The notes under the pieces are model-generated. The model saw nothing but the letters and a program-made list of their open reading frames with translations, made no database searches and was not told the DNA's origin. Positions 1-5,476 of a stretch of DNA of 9,279 nucleotides are shown piece after piece. A program made the position numbers and the translations under genes. Each line of letters begins with the position of its first letter. The stretch's first letter is position 1. Origin of the DNA: Atopobiaceae bacterium (lineage in GTDB: Bacteria > Actinomycetota > Coriobacteriia > Coriobacteriales > Atopobiaceae); the NCBI GenBank assembly GCA_017510875.1, contig JAFWLX010000234.1, forward strand, positions 1-9,279. The letters are read 5' to 3'.

Positions 1-3
1 CAT
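1..3 (-). CDS. Start codon of an FMN-riboswitch-controlled gene (partial)
   Basis: The reverse complement of the first three bases is ATG. On the minus strand it is preceded by GGAGG (plus positions 11-15) with a 7-base spacer, and directly upstream of that lies an FMN riboswitch. The coding region runs off the left edge, so no protein is visible. By family knowledge such genes are usually a riboflavin transporter (ribU or similar) or the rib biosynthesis operon. The choice between these cannot be made from this window. Confidence 0.65.
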
Positions 4-10
4 AGTGGCT

Positions 11-15
11 CCTCC
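11..15 (-). promoter_or_regulatory. Shine-Dalgarno abutting the riboswitch P1 stem
   Basis: The minus strand reads GGAGG here, 7 bases before the ATG at 3-1. It begins immediately after the 3' strand of the riboswitch P1 helix (plus 16-20), with no bases between. This placement leaves no room for a separate terminator hairpin between aptamer and gene, and favours control of ribosome access by the ligand-bound aptamer. Confidence 0.7.
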
Positions 16-137
16 GTTTCTTCCATCCGGACTGTAACCGTTGGCCCTGGAGTCTCACCAGGTCGGCCGCGTGTGCGGTTAGCGGGCTTGGACGTGTGTC
101 CACACCGCCAGTGGGGAGTTTCACCCCGCCCTGAAAC
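16..137 (-). ncRNA. FMN riboswitch (RFN element)
   Basis: Read on the minus strand, this stretch matches the conserved RFN aptamer in order: AGGGCGGGGTGAAACTCCCC (with the GGGGTGAAA-type loop), CTGGCGGT, a variable arm containing AAGCCCGC, then GACCTGGTGAGACTCCAGG, CCAACGGTTACAGTCCGGAT, and a closing GGAAGAAAC. The terminal P1 helix forms between GTTTC (plus 133-137) and GAAAC (plus 16-20). This class binds flavin mononucleotide and represses riboflavin transport or synthesis genes. The Shine-Dalgarno of the downstream gene touches P1, and no terminator with a T-tract is visible between them. Translational control is therefore the likely mode, by inference. Identity as an RFN element is near certain from the primary sequence motifs. 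Confidence 0.96.
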
Positions 138-148
138 TTGCGAGTCCT

Positions 149-177
149 AGCATAGCACGACAAGTGTGATAGGTGAA
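149..177 (-). promoter_or_regulatory. Putative promoter of the riboswitch transcript
   Basis: On the minus strand, TTCACC (plus 172-177) and TATGCT (plus 149-154) are separated by 17 bases. Each matches four of six positions of the vegetative sigma factor hexamers. The predicted start of transcription near plus 141 would place the riboswitch P1 helix only a few bases into the RNA, which is the expected geometry. The hexamers are weak matches, so the call rests mostly on spacing and position. Confidence 0.45.
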
Positions 178-180
178 TGC

Positions 181-351
181 CATAACCCTTGCCTGTTGCT
201 TTTCACGGGCAAGCCAGGGCGGTGACCTTACTCTTGTGGGCCTGAATCATGGAGGACGGTTGCCGTGCGTATGAACGGGTGTCTGCTCGCCTATACTGAT
301 ACGACATTGCTAAGAAATCTTGTGCGCACAAAGGGGAGCGTGAGAGACACC
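181..351 (+). other. murB leader region
   Basis: This is the divergent region between the riboswitch promoter and the preferred murB start. It contains an 8-bp imperfect hairpin (188-195 with 206-213, one G-T pair) with no T-tract. TATACT at 292-297 is a possible -10 element, but no convincing -35 lies at the right distance. GGAGG at 251-255 sits 9 bases before an in-frame GTG at 265, which would extend MurB by 29 residues. A 16-codon ORF from ATG 249 to TGA 299 is also present but has no clear ribosome binding site. Nothing else is recognisable. Confidence 0.35.
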
Positions 352-1275
352 ATGGCAGGAGATGACCGAGAACGTACGGAGCTTATCTGGCAGCTAAGGC
401 AGATTGTGGGAGAAGACAATGTGGCCTTAGACGAGCCCATGAGCAAACACACCACCTTTGAGATTGGTGGCCCAGCAGACCTCTTTGTGGTTCCCGAGAC
501 AACTGAAGAAGTGCGTGACGTGGTGGCGGCCTGCAGACAGGCCAAAGTCCCTTACTTTATTCTTGGCAACGGATCGGACCTGCTGGTTTCTGATGACGGC
601 TATCGGGGCGTAGTAGTGTGCTTGGCCGATGGCTTTACCAACGTGTCCATCGATGGAAGCGAGATGACCTGCCAGGCGGGGGTGTCCCTGCGCGAGGCGT
701 CCGAGATGGCCTGCGAGCTGGGGCTTACCGGTCTTGAGTTTGCCTGTGGCATTCCCGGCAGCGTGGGCGGCGCGTGCTTTATGAACGCGGGCGCCTATGA
801 CGGTTGCATTGCTGACGTGCTCAAGAACGTTCGTGTGATCATGCCCGACGGCAGCGTCGAGACCATTGCCGTTGACGATCTTGCGCTTGGGTACCGCAAG
901 AGCCGTATTCGCGATGATGACCTGATTGTGCTGTCTGCAACCTTTGCCCTGCGTGAGGGCAAGCCCGATGTAATCCGTGCGCGCATGGACGAGCTCACGT
1001 ACAAGCGCGAGTCAAAACAGCCCCTGGACAAGCCAAGCGCAGGATCCACGTTCAAGCGTCCCGAAGGCTATTTTGCCGGTAAGCTTATCTCGGATGCAGG
1101 CCTGCAGGGCTACAAGTCTGGCGGTGCTGGCGTCTCAAAGAAGCACGCGGGCTTTGTGGTCAACCTGGGTGGCGCCACGGCAGCTGATGTCCATACCGTT
1201 ATCGCCCATGTGCAGGACGAGGTAGAGCGCCAGTTTGGCGTAAGGCTCGAGCCGGAGGTGCGCTTCTTGGGCTAA
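352..1275 (+). CDS. murB: UDP-N-acetylenolpyruvoylglucosamine reductase
   Basis: MurB is a cytoplasmic FAD enzyme that uses NADPH to reduce UDP-N-acetylglucosamine enolpyruvate to UDP-N-acetylmuramic acid, the second committed step of peptidoglycan precursor synthesis. From ATG 352 the protein is 307 residues, the normal length. Visible motifs are HTTFEIGGPAD (33-43), the FAD-binding GNGSDLLV (72-79), GIPGSVGGACFMNAG (133-147), YRKSRI (181-186, substrate and NADPH region), AGSTFKRP with the proton-donor Ser232, and the C-terminal EPEVRFLG with the conserved Glu302. An in-frame GTG at 265 has a good Shine-Dalgarno (GGAGG 251-255), but the extra 29 residues it adds are outside the usual family N-terminus. 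ATG 352 has only a weak GAGAG upstream, so the start is the uncertain part. The gene is first in a tight plus-strand run, 34 bases ahead of a reverse transcriptase gene. Confidence 0.96.
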   Translation: MAGDDRERTELIWQLRQIVGEDNVALDEPMSKHTTFEIGGPADLFVVPETTEEVRDVVAACRQAKVPYFILGNGSDLLVSDDGYRGVVVCLADGFTNVSIDGSEMTCQAGVSLREASEMACELGLTGLEFACGIPGSVGGACFMNAGAYDGCIADVLKNVRVIMPDGSVETIAVDDLALGYRKSRIRDDDLIVLSATFALREGKPDVIRARMDELTYKRESKQPLDKPSAGSTFKRPEGYFAGKLISDAGLQGYKSGGAGVSKKHAGFVVNLGGATAADVHTVIAHVQDEVERQFGVRLEPEVRFLG

Positions 1276-1309
1276 GGCACAGCAGGCTGGTTAGGGTTGA
1301 GGGGCAGAC

Positions 1310-2578
1310 ATGGGCAAAGAGTTCGCTCTGCATAACATGGCAGTTGAGCCTAGCGATACAGGCGAGGCTCTATTCACCAGACTCTGTCCCCAGGATATGC
1401 GCGAAGCCTTTTTGCATCGCAAGGCGCAAAGGATAAGAGGTCCCGAGCTAGACGAACTTGTGGCCTATATCGGCAGCGATGATTGCGTGCACGATCTTAA
1501 GGCCCTGGCATCCGGCGACTTCAGCTTTCCCGCCGCGCATCAAGTCAAGTTGCGTAAGTCGCACTCAAATCGCAAGCGGATCATCTACGTCTATCCGCCC
1601 CGACAGAACATGCTCATGAAGTACCTGGTTTGGGGCATGCGCGAGTACGACGGACTCTTTTCTGACTCTCTGTACTCGTTTCGCCAGAGCGTCAATGTGG
1701 CCCATCTGTTTAAAAAGGTTATACGCAACAACTATGCACAAGGGCTGTACACCGTTAAGGTGGACGTGCACGACTATGGGCACTCCATCCATCCCGAGCT
1801 GCTTATTCCTATGCTGCGCGACATCATGGACAAGCGCGATCCAAAGCTTCTTGCGTTTTTGGAATACATGCTCAATCGCAACGAATACCTGCGCGACGGC
1901 AAGCTTGTGCATGCCAGCATGGGTGGGCTTCCCGGGGTGCCGGTTGGGTGCTTCTTCAACAACGTGTACCTCATGGATCTTGACAGCGCCATGGATGCGC
2001 AATCCCAGCTTTACTCGCGGTATGCCGATGACATCTGCGTGTTTGTAAACAGTGCGGACGAGGCAGCAGAGGCGCTCAAACAGATTCGCGCCTGCACCTT
2101 GCGCCTGGGACTTGAGCTGAACGAGGACAAGACGCAGCTTATCGAGCCAGGAGGAAGCATCGAGCTTCTGGGCATACAGATTCGCAATGGCAACTTGGAT
2201 GTTGCGGACAATACGCTTGACAAGGCCAAAAGCAGGCTCACGCACTATGCAAACAAGCTGGTACGTTGGGAGCACTACGGCAAAATCACCAGGCAAGAGG
2301 CTGCCCAGCGTATGGTAGGGCGCATCAACCGTTACTTCTATAGCGATGGCATGACTGAGCATAATCTAAGCTGGCGCGACTTCTTCTTCCATGTGATAAC
2401 CCGTCCCGACAGCTTGCACCAGATTGACCTTGTGTGCCAAGACCTGATTCGCATTGTGGCAACCGGCAAGCGCGGCAATGCCCGCTATCGCCTGCGCTAC
2501 GAGGACATGCGAGCCTTAGGCTATCATCCACTTGTGCACGAATACTACCTCTCACATAAGGAACGCTCTACTAGGTGA
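1310..2578 (+). CDS. Standalone reverse-transcriptase-family protein, unclassified
   Basis: This 422-residue protein has the palm and finger motifs of RNA-directed DNA polymerases. There is a basic finger segment KRIIYVYPPRQN (89-100), a Y-S-F-R-Q segment (122-126), motif A around VDVHDY with catalytic Asp152, motif B as GLPGVPVGCFFNN (206-218), and motif C YADD (238-241) followed by ICVF. A motif D/E region has NEDKTQ and LLGIQI (286-291). All three catalytic Asp (152, 240, 241) are present, so polymerase activity is plausible. Motif B lacks the Q-G-x-x-x-S-P wording of group II intron enzymes and the S-Q form of diversity-generating RTs. After the palm there are about 130 residues without a recognisable maturase, HNH or protease domain. 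ATG 1310 is chosen for GAGGGG at 1299-1304, 5 bases upstream. It lies 34 bases after murB, and its stop overlaps a possible start of the radical SAM gene. Its role is unknown; it could be a defence-type or a domesticated RT. Confidence 0.9.
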   Translation: MGKEFALHNMAVEPSDTGEALFTRLCPQDMREAFLHRKAQRIRGPELDELVAYIGSDDCVHDLKALASGDFSFPAAHQVKLRKSHSNRKRIIYVYPPRQNMLMKYLVWGMREYDGLFSDSLYSFRQSVNVAHLFKKVIRNNYAQGLYTVKVDVHDYGHSIHPELLIPMLRDIMDKRDPKLLAFLEYMLNRNEYLRDGKLVHASMGGLPGVPVGCFFNNVYLMDLDSAMDAQSQLYSRYADDICVFVNSADEAAEALKQIRACTLRLGLELNEDKTQLIEPGGSIELLGIQIRNGNLDVADNTLDKAKSRLTHYANKLVRWEHYGKITRQEAAQRMVGRINRYFYSDGMTEHNLSWRDFFFHVITRPDSLHQIDLVCQDLIRIVATGKRGNARYRLRYEDMRALGYHPLVHEYYLSHKERSTR

Positions 2579-2594
2579 CCCGTGTCCGGTTTTT

Positions 2595-2600
2595 GAAAGG
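2595..2600 (+). promoter_or_regulatory. Ribosome binding site deciding the radical SAM start
   Basis: GAAAGG lies 7 bases before ATG 2608. The competing GTG at 2575 forms a 4-base GTGA overlap with the RT stop but has only AAGGA about 12 bases upstream. The better spacing supports 2608. Either start keeps the gene translationally close to the RT gene. Confidence 0.55.
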
Positions 2601-2607
2601 CGCCCCA

Positions 2608-5244
2608 ATGCAGAGACACAACTGGGAAAAGCTGCTCAGCGAGCGCGACCATTTTGAGCGTTGGTTTGCCCAAAATGCCTATCTCCTTGATGCGCCGGCC
2701 ATACTCCTTGGCGATGAGATGCATTCTGTTCACTTTGACTGGGACGCGGCGGTGCGCGACGGCGTGGCTGACGATCGCTTCAAGGTGCTTCTTGCCGATG
2801 TAAACCCCTCGTCCTTTGTGTCGTGTGCCTCTGCCATCAAGCTGTTTTACCAGCAGCTTCACGAGTACGATGACACGTGGGTTATAGAGCGGGCCTACCC
2901 TCCCGTCTCCCACCGCAACAGGGTCATGATGGACCAAGAGGGCCTTGTGCCTGTTTCGCTTGAAGGGCGTATGCCGTTTGCCTCGTTTGACGTGCTCTGC
3001 CTTTCACAACAGATGATTGGCGATGAGGTAAGCCTGCTGTACCTGCTTATGCGCTCGGGGATTCCCCTGCGAAGTCATGACCGTGGTGAGGGCGACCCCC
3101 TTATCATCAGGGGAGGGTCGTCGTCGTTCAATCCGTCCCTTGTGATGGATGTGTGCGACCTCTTCTTCATTGGCGAGGGCGAGGACATTCTGCCTGACCT
3201 TCTTGCATTGGTCGAGCAGGGCCTGCGCAGCGGTTGCTCGCGAGAAGAGCTGCTGCTTAAGGCAGTGCAAACATGGGACTGCCTCTGGGCTCCATGCTTC
3301 TATGAGCAGCGCTTCTCTGATACGGGCGAGCTGCTGGGCATCTTTGCGGTGCGCGACGATGTGCCAGAACGCATCTGCCACCATCATGTTGAAGACCTTG
3401 ATACGTGCTTTGTTAACACCAAGCCCCTTGCCAGCTACTGTTTTCATTCCGCGGCTATCAACGGTTTGGAGATAACGCGCGGCTGTGATGGTCAGTGCGC
3501 ATTCTGCGTGTCGGGATTCACAAACCTCCCCTTTAGGGCGCGCTCTTCTCAGCGCGCGTTTGAGCTGCTTAAAGAGCGGCTGTACCATACGGGTGAGGAT
3601 GCCATTCAGCTGAGCTCGTTCTGCACCACCTCGTATCCCCAACTCAACGAGCTTCTGCGGATGATATACACCAGCTTTCCCTATAGATTCAAGGCGCTCT
3701 CGCAGCGCATTGACAGCTTTCACGAGAACCCAGAGTTCTGTCAGATGCTCACGCGTATAAGCGACGGGCGTGCGATTTTTGGTGTTGAAGGCGTTTCGCA
3801 GCGATTGCGACAGGTGGTGTCAAAGAACTATACCGAGGAGCTTATTCTCGATACCGTGCGCGAGCTGTGCCGAAGCGGCTACAAGTTTGTCAAGTTCATG
3901 TTTGTGGCGGGGTTGCCCGGCGAGTGCGACCAAGACTTTGAGGAGCTTGTTGCCCTTGCCCAAAAGATTCAGGCCATACGCCAGGAAGAGACGCCTGAGG
4001 GCGCGCAGCCCACGCTGTTTCGCTTTAGCTTTACGCCCCTGCGCGTTTTTCCGTTTACCCCCTTCCAGTGGCTGGCGGCAAACGTCGAGGCGCAGATGCC
4101 CCCTGCCAAGTTCTGTGAGCGCATCGAAGCGTATGGCATTGACGTGTCGGCCAAGGACGTAGGCTCGCCACAAAGCGATATACAGGTGACTCAGCTGCTC
4201 TTGCGTGGCGACTCGCGTCTGCAAGACCTGCTGATTGCCATGGCACAGCAGGGGCACTTGCGTTATGGCACGTTTTTACAAGAGGCAGCAGACTTTGTTG
4301 ACTGCTATCTTGCGACGCACGACATGCCTGGATACGACTACTGGTTTGCCGAGAAGGATGCCAGCACGGTCTTTCCCTGGGACTTTATCGATTGCGGCGC
4401 AACCAAGCAGCACCTGCGCAAACGATACGAGGTGGCTGTGGGCAACCATCCTCACGACTTTCCTCGCTGTCTTGACCGCTGCCAAGGTTGTGGAGCCTGT
4501 TCTCATAGCGAGCAGCGCAACATGAGCATGTATCGGTCGCAGAGAAAAGAAGACAGTCGTCTGTCTTTGGCTCAAATAGGGAGGCAGCCTGAGCATGGCG
4601 AGGACGCTTCTGGTGATGCGACCTGCCGTGATGAGGCTCCATGGTATGCGGTCATGATGTTTACGCATGACGCCAACCATCGTATGGTGCATCGCAATTA
4701 TTGGGAGAACGAGCTGGCCCGGGCACTAAACTATGCGGGCATCCCATACGATCGGCGTCACCTGTGGGTACAAAAGCCCTATCTTGAGCGACTTGATTGG
4801 GCCATTGGCGTAAACGGTGCCGCCGTGGCGTTGTATGAGCGCATGGATAACCAAGAGCTGCTTGCGCGGATAAACGAGCATCTGGTAAACATGCACGCGC
4901 AAAGCGTGACCTGGTTTGACCATGCTCCGCATCTGGTGTCAATCACCTATCAGATTCCCAGCCCGCCGGACACCGACCTTGATGCCCTGGCGCATGACGT
5001 TAAGCACGTGCTTGAAAGCACGTCTTGGGAGATAGGCATCGAGCAGTCTGTTGATGGCTCTCGTCGCCTCTCCATTCGCGAGGTGCGCCATCAAGTGTTA
5101 GATCTATCTGTGGACGGCGGGGAGCTTGTCATGCAGCTTGACCCGCGCCTGCCGCCCTATGCTGTGTACGAGAACCTGCTGGGGATAGGTTGGGACAAAG
5201 CTGGTTGCCATCTTGCCGTGCGCACCAATATGCGATACGAGTGA
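2608..5244 (+). CDS. Radical SAM protein of the TIGR03960 type fused to a radical-SAM-linked (DUF2344/TIGR03936-like) domain
   Basis: This 878-residue protein has a multidomain layout. An N-terminal segment (about 55-200) resembles a B12-binding-like Rossmann fold; it has GIPLRS, GDPLIIRGG, FNP and FIGEGEDILPDLL, but no canonical DxHxxG for cobalamin. A radical SAM core follows, with CxxxCxxC at Cys293, Cys297 and Cys300 in ITRGCDGQCAFC for the [4Fe-4S]/SAM cluster, GVEG, KFMFVAGLPGE and TPFQW. A second Cys group at 621, 625, 628 and 631 (RCQGCGAC) matches the family's usual C-x2-CG-x-C end and could bind another metal centre. After a low-complexity linker (about 632-670) comes a C-terminal DUF2344-like domain with ELARALNYAGIP. 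The family's reaction is unknown; members are often near rng or rplU-obgE, whereas here the upstream neighbour is a reverse transcriptase. An alternative GTG start at 2575 overlaps the RT stop. The family call is strong, the function open. Confidence 0.9.
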   Translation: MQRHNWEKLLSERDHFERWFAQNAYLLDAPAILLGDEMHSVHFDWDAAVRDGVADDRFKVLLADVNPSSFVSCASAIKLFYQQLHEYDDTWVIERAYPPVSHRNRVMMDQEGLVPVSLEGRMPFASFDVLCLSQQMIGDEVSLLYLLMRSGIPLRSHDRGEGDPLIIRGGSSSFNPSLVMDVCDLFFIGEGEDILPDLLALVEQGLRSGCSREELLLKAVQTWDCLWAPCFYEQRFSDTGELLGIFAVRDDVPERICHHHVEDLDTCFVNTKPLASYCFHSAAINGLEITRGCDGQCAFCVSGFTNLPFRARSSQRAFELLKERLYHTGEDAIQLSSFCTTSYPQLNELLRMIYTSFPYRFKALSQRIDSFHENPEFCQMLTRISDGRAIFGVEGVSQRLRQVVSKNYTEELILDTVRELCRSGYKFVKFMFVAGLPGECDQDFEELVALAQKIQAIRQEETPEGAQPTLFRFSFTPLRVFPFTPFQWLAANVEAQMPPAKFCERIEAYGIDVSAKDVGSPQSDIQVTQLLLRGDSRLQDLLIAMAQQGHLRYGTFLQEAADFVDCYLATHDMPGYDYWFAEKDASTVFPWDFIDCGATKQHLRKRYEVAVGNHPHDFPRCLDRCQGCGACSHSEQRNMSMYRSQRKEDSRLSLAQIGRQPEHGEDASGDATCRDEAPWYAVMMFTHDANHRMVHRNYWENELARALNYAGIPYDRRHLWVQKPYLERLDWAIGVNGAAVALYERMDNQELLARINEHLVNMHAQSVTWFDHAPHLVSITYQIPSPPDTDLDALAHDVKHVLESTSWEIGIEQSVDGSRRLSIREVRHQVLDLSVDGGELVMQLDPRLPPYAVYENLLGIGWDKAGCHLAVRTNMRYE

Positions 5245-5259
5245 TTGGCGCTTGCAGAT

Positions 5260-5293
5260 CGCGTGGACTGTGTGACCGCCCCCAGTCCACGCG
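5260..5293. terminator. Perfect 11-bp hairpin between convergent genes
   Basis: CGCGTGGACTG (5260-5270) and CAGTCCACGCG (5283-5293) are perfect inverted repeats around a 12-base loop, starting 16 bases after the radical SAM stop. The stem is GC-rich, but neither strand has a T-tract after it, so it is not a classical intrinsic terminator. It may act as a 3'-end stabiliser or a factor-assisted terminator of the plus-strand operon. Confidence 0.5.
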
Positions 5294-5298
5294 GCTAA

Positions 5299-5427
5299 GG
5301 CGAGCTGGAAGCCTCTTCAGGCGTTTGCCTTCGAAAAAGGCCGGCGGCGCGGCCGTCTGCGTAGCCACACAAGGCGCCGAAAGCCAGTTTCTCGCAGACG
5401 CACCCATGCGGGCGCATCTAGCTCGCC
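5299..5427 (+). other. Possible structured RNA or multi-branch inverted-repeat region
   Basis: An outer stem pairs 5299-5309 with 5417-5427 (11 pairs, one G-U wobble in plus-strand RNA, which would be a C-A mismatch in minus-strand RNA). It encloses GCCT-CTTC-AGGC (5311-5322), GCCTT-CGAAA-AAGGC (5327-5341), a perfect 8-bp stem CGTCTGCG/CGCAGACG (5354-5361 with 5393-5400), and ATGC-GGGC-GCAT (5406-5417, competing by one base with the outer stem). No convincing gene occupies the stretch. It matches no RNA class I recognise. GC-rich DNA gives chance stems, so confidence is limited. Confidence 0.3.
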
Positions 5428-5435
5428 AAAACAAT

Positions 5436-5476
5436 GGTAACAGAACGGATGGCCTGCATTTCTCTTGGCTGTTACC
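5436..5476 (-). terminator. Inverted repeat spanning the LRR gene stop codon
   Basis: GGTAACAG (5436-5443) and CTGTTACC (5469-5476) form a perfect 8-bp inverted repeat that includes the LRR stop codon (5472-5474). On the minus strand the second arm is followed by ATTGTTTT, a weak T-rich run, so it could serve as a poor intrinsic terminator for the LRR gene. The 25-base loop makes this uncertain. Confidence 0.3.

Noticed and set aside
188..213. Terminator hairpin before murB
   Set aside because: The 8-bp stem has no T-tract on either strand and contains a G-T pair; it may be chance.
1565..2362. Long antisense open frame (265 codons) opposite the RT gene
   Set aside because: It has no Shine-Dalgarno or promoter, its composition is that of a codon-mirror of the RT frame, and no family is recognisable.
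1310..2578. RT as part of a diversity-generating retroelement acting on the LRR protein
   Set aside because: Motif B lacks the DGR-type S-Q form, no Avd gene is seen, and I found no template/variable repeat pair between the RT side and the LRR gene.
1310..2578. RT as a group II intron or retron
   Set aside because: No maturase or HNH domain, no intron boundary or domain V hairpin, and only 34 bases separate it from murB, leaving no room for an upstream msr-msd-like RNA.
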